Source: Labrys okinawensis (lineage in GTDB: Bacteria > Pseudomonadota > Alphaproteobacteria > Rhizobiales > Labraceae). From it: DNA of 64,000 nt. Location of the stretch: the NCBI RefSeq assembly GCF_002982075.1, contig NZ_PUEJ01000004.1, positions 434,001-498,000 on the forward strand, in the 5' to 3' direction. The translations under genes and the position numbers were made by a program. Shown here in pieces: positions 37,608-45,562 of this stretch. The notes beneath the pieces were generated by a model. It did not search any database. It worked only from the letters and a program-made list of their open reading frames with translations, and was not told the DNA's origin. Each line of letters starts with the position of its first letter. Position 1 is the first letter of the stretch.

Positions 37608-37721
37608 CGCGAGTCAAACGTCGCAGTCATTGGTATGAGGCGTGAATCTTGCGGAACACCGGAGCATCGCGCCGAAAAGTAGGTCCCGGCTTTCGGCAAA
37701 AAAGATGCGACAACAAGGAAT

Positions 37722-37763
37722 TACAGCATCGAGCCTGATTCAGAAATCAGGTTCGATGCTGTA
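37722..37763. repeat. Hairpin, 19-bp stem
   Basis: The left arm 37722-37740 begins TACAGCATCG and the right arm 37745-37763 is complementary except for one G-T pair; the loop is four bases. It belongs to a larger dispersed repeat that also occurs at 57336-57400 (ATGCG, then ACAA, then GAATTA). Confidence 0.8.
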
Positions 37764-37840
37764 GGTTCATGCATCTTCACCAAGCCAGATCGAGCACAAG
37801 GATCCCTCCCCGGTTTCGGGGAAGGGTTCCCGTGCGCCGC

Positions 37841-39223
37841 CTACACCAGCGGCTGCATCTCGCCGATCATGGTCGGCACCAATTCCGAGACCGTCGGATG
37901 GATATGCACGGCGCGCTGGATGGTGGCGTAGGGCGCCTTGGCATACATGCCGTCGAGCAGGCCATGCACGACCTCGTCACCGCCGACACCGAGGATGGCG
38001 GCACCGAGAATGGCGTGGCTATCGGCATCGACGATCACCTTCATGAAGCCTTGCGTCTCGCCCTTCTCGACCGCCCGGCCGACCCGCGTCATCGGCCGCT
38101 TGCCGATCAGGGCCTTGCGCCCGGAGCGGCGCACCTCCTCCTCGGTCTGTCCGATGCGCCCGAGGGGCGGATCGATGTAAAGGGCATAGGCGGTGATGCG
38201 GTCGCTGACCCGGCGGGGATCGGCGTCGAACAGATTGGCGGCGACGATCTCGTAGTCATTGTAGGAAGTGTGGGTGAAGGCCCCCTTGCCGTTGCAATCG
38301 CCGAGCGCCCAGATGCCCTCGACATTGCTGCGCAGTTGATCGTCAACCGTGACATATCCGCGGGCATCGGTGTGCACGCCTGCTCTGTCCAGGCCGAGGT
38401 CGTCGGTATTGGGCACACGGCCGACGGCGATCAGCACATGCGAGCCCGATATCCGCGCGGGGCTTTGCCCCTCCCCCGCCACGGTGACGGCAACGCCGCG
38501 GTCCTCGCGGGCAAAGGAGAGGTTTGTCGCTCCGAGGTGAATATCGATGCCTTCCTTGATCAGGATGTCGCGAATGGCGTCGGAAATATCGGGGTCTTCC
38601 CGCGAGGTCAGGCGCGGACCACGCTCGATCACCGTAACCTCAGAGCCGAAGCGGCGATACATCTGCGCGAATTCGAGCGCGATATAGCTGCCACCGACCA
38701 CGATGAGATGCTCCGGCAGCGTATCGAGTTCGACGATCGAGGTGTTGGTGAGGTAGTCGATGCCGGCAAGCCCAGGCATGTCGGGCACCAGGGCACGCCC
38801 ACCAACATTGAGGAAGATCTTCGGCGCGCTCAGGCGCTCACCATCGACCTCGATCTCATGGGGGCCGGCGAAGCGGGCATGGCCCCGGATCAGCCGGCAG
38901 TCCGGCATGCCGCCGAGCCAATCCTCCAGCCCGGTGCGCGCATTCATGGTCACCGCCTGCTTGCGGGCCCAGACCTTCTTCATGTCGACGCCGATGCCGC
39001 TGCCCAGTACCACGCCGTAATCGTCGGCCCGGCGCGCGAGATGGGCGGCATAAGCGCTGGCCACCAGGGTCTTGGTCGGCATGCAGCCGGTGTTGACGCA
39101 GGTTCCGCCGACATGCTTGCGCTCGATCACCGCGACACGCTGCCCCGCCGCACTGAAGCGGCCGGCCAAAGAAGGGCCGGCCTGGCCGGCGCCGATGATG
39201 ATGGCGTCGAAGCTGCTGCTCAT
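37841..39223 (-). CDS. Class I pyridine nucleotide-disulfide oxidoreductase (mercuric reductase-like)
   Basis: A 460-residue flavoprotein. FAD-binding GAGQAGPSLAGRF (about 12-24) is followed by the redox-active pair GGTCVNTGCMPTKT (Cys-x4-Cys, about 42-47). The NAD(P)-binding GGSYIALEFAQMYRRFG is near the middle. The C-terminal HIHPTVSELVPTM carries the His-Glu pair of the class. It lacks the extra C-terminal cysteines and the N-terminal HMA domain of true MerA, so mercury reduction is unlikely; the family includes dihydrolipoamide dehydrogenase-like and other reductases of unknown substrate. Its start overlaps the stop of the upstream DUF4126 gene, so they are co-translated. Confidence 0.9.
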   Translation of the reverse strand: MSSSFDAIIIGAGQAGPSLAGRFSAAGQRVAVIERKHVGGTCVNTGCMPTKTLVASAYAAHLARRADDYGVVLGSGIGVDMKKVWARKQAVTMNARTGLEDWLGGMPDCRLIRGHARFAGPHEIEVDGERLSAPKIFLNVGGRALVPDMPGLAGIDYLTNTSIVELDTLPEHLIVVGGSYIALEFAQMYRRFGSEVTVIERGPRLTSREDPDISDAIRDILIKEGIDIHLGATNLSFAREDRGVAVTVAGEGQSPARISGSHVLIAVGRVPNTDDLGLDRAGVHTDARGYVTVDDQLRSNVEGIWALGDCNGKGAFTHTSYNDYEIVAANLFDADPRRVSDRITAYALYIDPPLGRIGQTEEEVRRSGRKALIGKRPMTRVGRAVEKGETQGFMKVIVDADSHAILGAAILGVGGDEVVHGLLDGMYAKAPYATIQRAVHIHPTVSELVPTMIGEMQPLV

Positions 39224-39681
39224 AGCAGCCCCTTGACGATGAGGAATGCCCCGAGAACGGCCACCGCATCCTCGATCAGGGCCGCCGGCAGATCCCGCCC
39301 GAAGGCGAGCGCCAGCCGCCGGCGCACCTCATGGCCGCCCAGCGTGCCGACGATGGCACCGGCCACGCCGCCGATCAGCCCGACCAGCCAGGATCCGCCG
39401 GCAAATCCGATCGCCGCCCCGCTGAACGCGCCGCTCAGGAGGCGGGCGCCGAACTGCATCGGCACCTTGCGGCTGGGGGTCGAGGGCAATTGATCGCCGA
39501 CGAATTCCAGCAAAGCCAATATGGTGAAGACATAAGGTGTGATGGGATGGCCGAGGAAAGCCAGCGGCGTACCGTCCAGCGGCAGCCAGCCAAGATAGGC
39601 CGCCCAGCTCACGGCGGCAGGAGCGGTGAAGGTGCGCAGCCCCGCGACCACGCCGATCAGAAAAGCGCCGAGCAACGACAT
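39220..39681 (-). CDS. DUF4126 membrane protein
   Basis: A 153-residue protein with about four helices: LLGAFLIGVVAGLRTFTAPA, the segment around ITPYVFTILALLEFVGDQLP, the Gly-rich GFAGGSWLVGLIGGVAGAIVG and the C-terminal AVAVLGAFLIVKGLL. The RTFTAPA and DQLPSTPSR motifs are typical of DUF4126. The start at 39681 is chosen; the frame is open upstream with no membrane character. Function unknown. Four-base overlap with the flavoprotein suggests the two work together, perhaps in redox or metal handling at the inner membrane. Confidence 0.85.
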   Translation of the reverse strand: MSLLGAFLIGVVAGLRTFTAPAAVSWAAYLGWLPLDGTPLAFLGHPITPYVFTILALLEFVGDQLPSTPSRKVPMQFGARLLSGAFSGAAIGFAGGSWLVGLIGGVAGAIVGTLGGHEVRRRLALAFGRDLPAALIEDAVAVLGAFLIVKGLL

Positions 39682-39813
39682 GCAGCCCCCTCTGCCGATG
39701 AGGCCCCATGCTGGAGGTAGGATGGTGGAAAGGCAAGAGTCATTCGCCGGAGGGCGCAGCCTTCTCGGCAACGGGTTCCGATGTCGCTCGCAAAGCCGGC
39801 CGTCCGGGAGCCG

Positions 39814-40656
39814 CTACAGTTCCTCGAGTGCGTCGCCAAAAGTCTCAATGTCGCGCAGGCGCCTTCGGCCGGCGGCACCGGCTTTCTCGATGGCGCGGGT
39901 GGTGATGAGATGGCAGAGCGCCATCACCGACGTGTGGTTGAACAGGGGGCCGGGCGCCAAGGTCTGGCAATGGAAATGCCATTGCGCGGAGGAGCGCAGA
40001 GGCGCGCCTTCATCGGTGATGTAGAGCAGTTTGGCGCCCCGCCTTTCGATGGCTGCCAGGATGTCGTCCAGCTTGGCTATGCGGCGTCGCAAGGCGAAAA
40101 CCACCACCATGTCGTCTGCGGCGATGCTCGCCAGATATTCGCCGAGCGTCTGGCCCGAACCGGGAATGGCAACGATATTGTCGATGACCTGCAGCATCTG
40201 CCATTGCAGATAAGCGGCAAACGGCTGGCTGGAGCGAAAGCCCAAGACCCAGGTCCTGCGCGCGCCGAGCATGGCATCCACCACAGCATCGATCTGGGCT
40301 TCGCGGATCGACAGAAAGGTCTGCTCCAGATTGGCGATGGCCTGGCCGACATGGCTGGAAAGCGACTGACCGGCAGCAGGGTCCGCCGCACTGGAAAGAA
40401 ACAGCCGCGACCCGGTCTGCCTTTCCTGGCGGACATGGCGGCGCGATTCCTCGTAGGTCTCATAGCCCAGGCGGCGCACGAAGCGCGTCACGGTGGCATT
40501 GGAGACATGGGCCAGGGCCGCCAGTTCCGATGCCGAGTAGCTCGCCAATTCGCCGGGAAAATCACAGACGAATTCCCCGAGCCGCCGTTCGGCCGGCGGA
40601 AGCTCCTCGAGGACGTCCCGCACGCGGGTCAGGAATGATCTCTCGCTGGACTGCAT
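39814..40656 (-). CDS. RpiR/MurR-family regulator
   Basis: A 280-residue regulator with an N-terminal HTH_6 domain (about 1-80; ELAALAHVSNATVTRFVRRLG) and a SIS domain (about 110-260; WVLGFRSSQPFAAYLQ and VVFALRRRIAKLDDIL). It is divergent from the MFS transporter gene at 40857, so it most likely controls the transporter and the downstream racemase-like gene. The C-terminal helix carries an Arg-rich AGRRRLRDIE stretch. A palindrome at 40772-40798 is a candidate operator. Confidence 0.9.
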   Translation of the reverse strand: MQSSERSFLTRVRDVLEELPPAERRLGEFVCDFPGELASYSASELAALAHVSNATVTRFVRRLGYETYEESRRHVRQERQTGSRLFLSSAADPAAGQSLSSHVGQAIANLEQTFLSIREAQIDAVVDAMLGARRTWVLGFRSSQPFAAYLQWQMLQVIDNIVAIPGSGQTLGEYLASIAADDMVVVFALRRRIAKLDDILAAIERRGAKLLYITDEGAPLRSSAQWHFHCQTLAPGPLFNHTSVMALCHLITTRAIEKAGAAGRRRLRDIETFGDALEEL

Positions 40657-40856
40657 GGCCTAGATAGCTGAAATCTCGTTTTCAGGATGCTTCGAGCAGT
40701 AAGAGATTTTGACCGTCTGTACAATCAAATCATCCGGGATGCTCGCAAATCGCCACCCATAAGCAAGAAACGAAAATATCAATTGCAAAAATATTTTCTT
40801 TGATCTTAACTATGAAAAAATAATTTCACAAACATCATCCAGAGGATTTAATCGCC
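40657..40856. other. AT-rich divergent control region
   Basis: The 200 bases between the RpiR gene and the MFS gene are far more AT-rich than the rest of the window, especially 40765-40840. No coding frame is present. It should contain the promoters of both genes and the palindrome at 40772-40798. Confidence 0.6.
40772..40798. promoter_or_regulatory. Candidate RpiR operator (palindrome)
   Basis: GAAAATAT, 11 bases, ATATTTTC: a perfect 8-bp inverted repeat, 59 bases before the MFS start. AT-rich palindromes of this length resemble the operators of MurR/RpiR proteins. A second inverted pair, AAATCTC (40671-40677) and GAGATTT (40703-40709), is closer to the regulator gene. Confidence 0.45.
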
Positions 40857-42311
40857 ATGGCAGGGGAACAGATGATCCCGTCCGGCGCATCGTCGCCGGT
40901 ACAAAAGCAGATGGAACAGGCGCTGGGGACGATCGGCGTCACCACGGCCCACAAGCAGATTCTCGCGCTCATCCTGATCGGATGTCTCTTCGACGCCTTC
41001 GAGCAGAACACCATCGGGCTGATCGCGCCGATGTTGAAGGCGCAATGGGGCCTGACCGGCGCCGACATCGGTTTCCTGAACACCATCACCTTCGCGAGCG
41101 CGGCCGCCGGCCGCCTTCTCTCCGGCATCCTCGGCGACCGCTACGGCCGCCGCGTCATGCTGACCATCAATCTGCTGCTGTTCACGCTCGGGTCGGCGCT
41201 CTGTGCGCTTGCGCCGAGCTTCGGCGTGCTTTGCATGGCGCGCGCCATCGTCGGCTTCGGCGTCGGTGGCGAGATCTCCACGGCCGTCACCATGCTCGCC
41301 GAATTCTGCTCGCCGAAATTCCGCGGCACGGCGGCAGGCCTCGTCAATGTCGGCGCCGGCGGCTTCGGGAATTTTCTCGCCCCCGCCTTCGGGCTCCTGG
41401 TCTTCACCATGTTCGCGGGCGAGGATGCCTGGCGCTGGCTCTTCGGCGTACTGGCGATCCCGGCCTTCCTCGTGGTGTTCTTCCGCCGCTACGTACCGGA
41501 AACACCGCGCTTCCTGGCCTCGCAGGGCAAGATCGACGAAGCCAACAAGGTGCTATCCATCCTGGCCTCGGGCTCGCTGCGCCCCAAGGATCTGCGGGTC
41601 AGGGCCTATCTGTCGACCCCCGAGGACGACACGGTCCAGCCCACGAAAAGCAGCTGGAGAGAGCTCTTCCAGGCCCCCTATCTCGGCCGCACCATTCCCG
41701 TGGCGATCGCGATCCTGATGAGCTATGGGGCGCAGCTTTCCGTGCTCACCCTCATGCCGATGATCTTCATGTCGATGGGCCATACGCTCTCCGGCAGCCT
41801 GCTCTACTCGATGATCATCCAGAGCGGCAGCGTGCTGGGGGCGATCGCCGCCTCGATGTTCGGCTATTATTTCCCGCGAAAGAGGGTCCTGAGCATCGGC
41901 TCCGTCTGTGCCTGCGTGGCAGCCCTGGCCATCGTCTGCCTGGGGAACAGCCTCTATCTGGTGCTGTTCTTCGGCGCCCTCTTCCAGTTCTTCGTGCTGC
42001 TGCTCAACACCTCGATCTGGATCTATGCACCGGAACTCTATTCGACCCGCATTCGCGGCTTCGGCGTGGCGCTGATCCTGGCGAGCGGCTCGGCCGCGGG
42101 CTCCATCGTGCCGACCTTGGCCGGCTTCCTGTTCGACAGTCTCGGCATGCTCGGCGTTTTCGGCCTCGCCGCCTCGATGTATGCGGTCTTCGCCTTCTGC
42201 ATCCAGCTCGGGCCCGAGACCTATGGCCGATCCATGGAAGACCTCACCCAGCCGGCCGAATCCGACCCTCCGACCATCGATTTTACCAAAACTGCCAGAG
42301 AACAGGCCTGA
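40857..42311 (+). CDS. MFS transporter (sugar/aromatic acid type)
   Basis: A 484-residue major facilitator with 12 predicted helices. The loop 2-3 motif is GRLLSGILGDRYGRRVML (about 85-102). PETPRFL (about 214-220), at the end of helix 6, and the EFCSPKFRGTAAG segment are of the sugar porter or aromatic acid:H+ symporter type. It should take up an organic anion or sugar-like compound with protons. AGAGG lies upstream of the ATG. It is divergent from the RpiR gene and only two bases separate its stop from the start of the racemase-family gene, so they act together. Confidence 0.9.
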   Translation: MAGEQMIPSGASSPVQKQMEQALGTIGVTTAHKQILALILIGCLFDAFEQNTIGLIAPMLKAQWGLTGADIGFLNTITFASAAAGRLLSGILGDRYGRRVMLTINLLLFTLGSALCALAPSFGVLCMARAIVGFGVGGEISTAVTMLAEFCSPKFRGTAAGLVNVGAGGFGNFLAPAFGLLVFTMFAGEDAWRWLFGVLAIPAFLVVFFRRYVPETPRFLASQGKIDEANKVLSILASGSLRPKDLRVRAYLSTPEDDTVQPTKSSWRELFQAPYLGRTIPVAIAILMSYGAQLSVLTLMPMIFMSMGHTLSGSLLYSMIIQSGSVLGAIAASMFGYYFPRKRVLSIGSVCACVAALAIVCLGNSLYLVLFFGALFQFFVLLLNTSIWIYAPELYSTRIRGFGVALILASGSAAGSIVPTLAGFLFDSLGMLGVFGLAASMYAVFAFCIQLGPETYGRSMEDLTQPAESDPPTIDFTKTAREQA

Positions 42312-42313
42312 CA

Positions 42314-43021
42314 ATGCAAGCATCGTCCCCCCAAGCATCGTCCCCCCAAGCATCGTCCCCCCATGTCCTATTGATCAATCCCAACAGCTCGGAAGCGACC
42401 ACGGGGATGATGCTGGCCATTGCCCGTCGCAAGGCAGATGGGCGCCTTCGGCTGGAAGCCGCTACCGCAACCCGCAGCCCTTCGATGATCGTCAACGAAA
42501 TCCAGCTTGCCGCCTCCGCAAGCCAGGTGATCGAGATCGGCCGCGCGCAGGACGCGGGCTGCATCGGCATTATCGTCAGCGCCTATGGCGATCCGGGTGT
42601 CGTCCACCTGCAGGAAAGCCTGCAGGTGCCGGTCATGGGCATCTGCGAGGCATCCATGATCGATGCCTCGCAAGGTGGACGGAAATTCGGCGTCGCCACC
42701 GTCACGCCGGATCTCGCCGAGGCCATCGCGGCGCGTGCCGCGAGCCTGGGGCTACCGCACCTCTATACGGGCATACGCTGCACGCCGGGCGATCCGGTCA
42801 AGCTTGCCGATGATGCCGAACGTCTGCGCAGCGAGCTGGCAGCCGCGGTGAGGCTTTGCATCCAGGACGGCGCGGAGGCGGTGATCATCGGCGGTGGGCC
42901 GCTGGGCGAGGCGGCGGAATATCTGCGCACGCAGTTCGACATTCCCATCATCGCGCCCATCGGCTCGGCGGTGGACCTGATGATCGCTGCGCTCGCAAAC
43001 GGCAACGGGCATCGGAACTGA
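42314..43021 (+). CDS. Asp/Glu/hydantoin racemase-family protein lacking both catalytic cysteines
   Basis: A 235-residue protein of the hydantoin/allantoin racemase family. HVLLINPNSSEATT (about 17-30), YGDPGVVHLQ, VPVMGICEASM and the late AEAVIIGGGPLGEA fix the family. In the active enzymes the two catalytic cysteines sit in ACFGDPG and LGCAGM; here these read SAYGDPG and IGGGPL, so both are missing. A cysteine (GCIG) is nearby but not aligned. The N-terminus is extended by QASSP repeated three times, encoded by a 15-bp tandem repeat. It lies two bases after the MFS gene. The protein may be a racemase with another mechanism, an isomerase or lyase of the superfamily, or a binding protein. Confidence 0.82.
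   Translation: MQASSPQASSPQASSPHVLLINPNSSEATTGMMLAIARRKADGRLRLEAATATRSPSMIVNEIQLAASASQVIEIGRAQDAGCIGIIVSAYGDPGVVHLQESLQVPVMGICEASMIDASQGGRKFGVATVTPDLAEAIAARAASLGLPHLYTGIRCTPGDPVKLADDAERLRSELAAAVRLCIQDGAEAVIIGGGPLGEAAEYLRTQFDIPIIAPIGSAVDLMIAALANGNGHRN
42317..42361. repeat. 15-bp tandem repeat, three copies, at a gene start
   Basis: Three perfect or near-perfect copies of a 15-base unit (CAAGCATCGTCCCCC) follow directly after the ATG of the racemase-family gene and encode QASSP three times. Being a multiple of three, copy number change would keep the frame. Confidence 0.85.
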
Positions 43022-43073
43022 GCGGCGCCCACGGCAAGGAAGACGCGCGCACGGCCGCCCGCTCGCGCCTCTC

Positions 43074-44153
43074 TTAATTTCCTCGCACCAGCGCTACGAT
43101 CTTGCGCATCACGGTGGGCAGGGCCTCGCCGTCGAGATCATCAAGGCGAACCCAGCGGCAATCCGGTGGAGCCTTGGTGCTCAGCAGGGCATCGGCGGCA
43201 TAGACGCTGACGGCAAGCTCGAAATGGGTGAAGCCATGGCCCACCTCGCCGGGCAGCTTGCGCCATTTCGCCTTGAGCGGCGCGTGGTTGACGGCCGCGC
43301 TTGAATCGAAATCCTCGCTCCAGACGCTGGACGGAATCTCGGTCATGCCGCCGAGCAGCCCCTTGTCGGGGCGTTTGCGCACCAGCACCCAGCCATCCGG
43401 CCTGACGATCCAGAAGGCGGCGCCCCGTCGCAAAGGGCGCTTGGCCTTGGGCGCCTTGCGCGGAAATGTCTCCTGCGTGCCTTCGCGGCGAGCCCGGCAG
43501 AAGGGCAGATAGGGGCACAGGCCGCAAGCCGGGCGTTTCGGGGTGCAGATCGTCGCCCCGAGATCCATCATCGCCTGCGCGAAATCGCCGGGCCTGTCGG
43601 CCGGGGTCATGCCGTCGACGATTTCGGCGATCCGGGGCTTGGCCTGCGGAAGGGGGGTCTCCAGCGCTTCGAGCCGGGTCACCACCCGCTCGACATTGCC
43701 GTCGACCACGGCCGCTCGCCGGTCGAAGGCGATCGCGGCCACCGCCGCTGCCGTGTAGGCCCCGATTCCCGGCAGCTGCCTGAGGCCCTCGACCGTATCG
43801 GGAAAGCGCCCGCCCAGTCTCTCGCTGACGAAGCGGGCGCAGGCGTGGAGATTGCGGGCGCGCGAATAATAGCCGAGACCCGCCCAGGCCTTGAGGATAT
43901 CCTCCTCGTCGCTTTCAGCCATGGCGTCGACCGTGGGCCAGCGTGCCAGAAAGGCCTGGAAATAGGGGCCGACGGTCTTCACCGTGGTCTGCTGCAGCAT
44001 GATCTCGGAGAGCCAGACGCGATAGGGATCCGGCTTCTCGCCGGGCAGCGCCCGCCAGGGCAGCCGCCTGCGGTGCCTGTCGTACCAGACGAGCAGGGCT
44101 TCGGCGTGCGGGCCTTCTGGAGACTTGACCTCGGGAGCGACACTATTAAGCAT
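43074..44153 (-). CDS. mutY: A/G-specific adenine glycosylase
   Basis: A 359-residue MutY. The N-terminal LSEIMLQQTTVKTV is the DNA-intercalating and catalytic Glu region. The helix-hairpin-helix LRQLPGIGAYTAAAVAAIAF is followed by the catalytic Asp in VVDGNVERV. The Fe-S cluster cysteines are in CTPKRPACGLCPYLPFC (C-x6-C-x2-C-x5-C, about 205-221). A C-terminal NUDIX-like domain (about 235-350) recognises 8-oxoG. It removes A opposite 8-oxoG. The next gene in the opposite direction starts 24 bases away, so the two share a short promoter region. Confidence 0.95.
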   Translation of the reverse strand: MLNSVAPEVKSPEGPHAEALLVWYDRHRRRLPWRALPGEKPDPYRVWLSEIMLQQTTVKTVGPYFQAFLARWPTVDAMAESDEEDILKAWAGLGYYSRARNLHACARFVSERLGGRFPDTVEGLRQLPGIGAYTAAAVAAIAFDRRAAVVDGNVERVVTRLEALETPLPQAKPRIAEIVDGMTPADRPGDFAQAMMDLGATICTPKRPACGLCPYLPFCRARREGTQETFPRKAPKAKRPLRRGAAFWIVRPDGWVLVRKRPDKGLLGGMTEIPSSVWSEDFDSSAAVNHAPLKAKWRKLPGEVGHGFTHFELAVSVYAADALLSTKAPPDCRWVRLDDLDGEALPTVMRKIVALVRGN

Positions 44154-44177
44154 GGCTCCTCATTCCACAGATCGGCC

Positions 44178-44765
44178 ATGATCAACAAGCCCAAGTCTCA
44201 ATATCCGGCACCTTCGCAGCAGCCGTCTTCCCAGCAGCAGGTGTCCGTCAAGCGAAGGTCGGCCCGCCCCTTCGCCGATCTCGTCGGGCCGGCCCTGGCC
44301 GACGCCCTCAAGGCGCGCGGCTTCGCCACGGCTGATATCATAGGGCACTGGCCGGACATCGTCGGGGCCCGCCTGTCGGCCCATTCCCTGCCCGTGAAGA
44401 TCCAATGGCCGCCCCGCCCCAAGGGCGAAGCCTCCGATGCTGCCCCCGCCGCCGCGACCCTGATCCTGCGGGTGGAGAGCGCCTTCGCGCTCGAGGTCGA
44501 AATGTCGGCCGGCCAGATCATCGAGCGCATCAACGCGGTCTTCGGCTGGCGCTGTGTCGGCAAACTTCGCCTCAAGCAGGGGCCGGTGGACCATCCGGCG
44601 CCGCGGGAGAGGCCGGGGATTCCCGCCTTGCCTCCGGAGGCGTCCCGCCAATTGGCCAATGATCTCAGCGGCATCGAGAACCCCGCCTTGCGCGAAGCGC
44701 TGGAACGGCTGGGGCGGCAGGTTCGCGGCGCGCCCCGCCGCACCAAGCCGGTCACACCTACGTGA
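44178..44765 (+). CDS. DUF721 protein, DciA-like helicase loader
   Basis: A 195-residue DUF721 (DciA) family protein. The conserved domain covers about 30-125 and includes FADLVGPALADALKARG, IGHWPDIVGARLSAHS and LILRVESAFALEVE. DciA is the replicative helicase (DnaB) loader or helper in bacteria without DnaC. A Pro/Gln-rich N-terminal segment (about 5-25) and a Pro/Arg-rich C-terminal tail flank it. The ATG at 44178 gives MINKPKS and is preferred over upstream in-frame starts inside mutY. It is divergent from mutY. Confidence 0.86.
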   Translation: MINKPKSQYPAPSQQPSSQQQVSVKRRSARPFADLVGPALADALKARGFATADIIGHWPDIVGARLSAHSLPVKIQWPPRPKGEASDAAPAAATLILRVESAFALEVEMSAGQIIERINAVFGWRCVGKLRLKQGPVDHPAPRERPGIPALPPEASRQLANDLSGIENPALREALERLGRQVRGAPRRTKPVTPT

Positions 44766-44863
44766 AGGCGGCCGGTCAGCCTGTTGCCATAATTGCAAGG
44801 CTCAAGTACCGCACACATAGAGTGCGCCCCAATATGCGCAATGACAAAGGACATGAGTCGCCG

Positions 44864-45526
44864 ATGAGCCCGATGCTTTCCCGCCGCACCCTGATCGCAG
44901 CCCTTGCGGCGAGTCCGGCGCTTGCGGCCCTGCCCGCCCTCGCGGCCGACGACAAGGTCAGCCTGCTCGAACTGGCCGTGCCCGGCCCCATCCCCGACAT
45001 CGCCCTCGGCAAGCCGGATGCGCCGGTCAAGGTCTATGAATATGCCTCGATGACCTGCCCCCATTGCGCGCGCTTTGCCAAGGACGTGTTTCCGGCGATC
45101 AAGGAAAAATACATCGACACGGGCAAGGTGCTGTGGACGATGCGCGAGTTCCCGCTCGATCCGCGTGCCACCGCCGCCTTCATGCTGGCGCGCTGCATCG
45201 CCAAGGATGCGCCGCCGGAGAAATATTACACCATGCTCGACGTCCTGTTCTCGCAGCAGGAGAGCTGGGCATTCGTCAGCGACGCCAAGCAGGTGCTTCC
45301 GGCCCTGTTCGGCATCGCCAAGCAGTCCGGTTTTACACAGGAACAGTTCCAGGCCTGCTTGAAAGACCAGACGCTCTATGCTGGCGTAAATGCCGTGAAG
45401 GAGCGTGGTTCTTCGGCTTTCGGTATCGACGGCACGCCGACCTTCTTCATCAACGGTATCAGGAAGGGCGGCGAGATCACGATCGACGAGTTCTCCAAGA
45501 CCGTCGATCCGTTCCTCAAATCCTGA
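44864..45526 (+). CDS. DsbA-like thioredoxin-fold exported protein
   Basis: A 220-residue thiol-disulfide protein. The signal peptide is of twin-arginine type, LSRRTLIAALAAS, with cleavage near PALA-AD (about 28). The thioredoxin-like active site is CPHC in YEYASMTCPHCARFAKDV. The cis-Pro loop is GTPTFFING near the C-terminus. It should oxidise or reduce cysteines of exported proteins. An upstream ATG at 44834 is possible but adds only charged residues before the signal. It lies 37 bases before smc. Confidence 0.9.
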   Translation: MSPMLSRRTLIAALAASPALAALPALAADDKVSLLELAVPGPIPDIALGKPDAPVKVYEYASMTCPHCARFAKDVFPAIKEKYIDTGKVLWTMREFPLDPRATAAFMLARCIAKDAPPEKYYTMLDVLFSQQESWAFVSDAKQVLPALFGIAKQSGFTQEQFQACLKDQTLYAGVNAVKERGSSAFGIDGTPTFFINGIRKGGEITIDEFSKTVDPFLKS

Positions 45527-45562
45527 ATGCAGTTCCGGCCCCGCCGGACTGCGGGGTGATGG

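Larger units (their letters stand above)
37488..37840. other. Intergenic gap filled with palindromic repeats
   Basis: This 353-base gap between the RpiR gene and the disulfide reductase holds no gene. It carries one CATTGCGAGCG palindrome (37522-37607), a second, different hairpin (37722-37763) and a preceding CGAAAAGTAGGTCCCGG stretch (from about 37672) typical of a dispersed Rhizobiales repeat. Confidence 0.7.

Noticed and set aside
37841..39223. True mercuric reductase
   Set aside because: No N-terminal HMA domain, no C-terminal cysteine pair and no mer neighbours.
42317..42361. CRISPR-like array
   Set aside because: The unit is 15 bases in direct tandem without spacers and is coding.
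40982..43021. Open frame joining the MFS region to the racemase-family gene as one protein
   Set aside because: The first two thirds is the MFS gene read in the wrong frame; only the last 235 residues are real.
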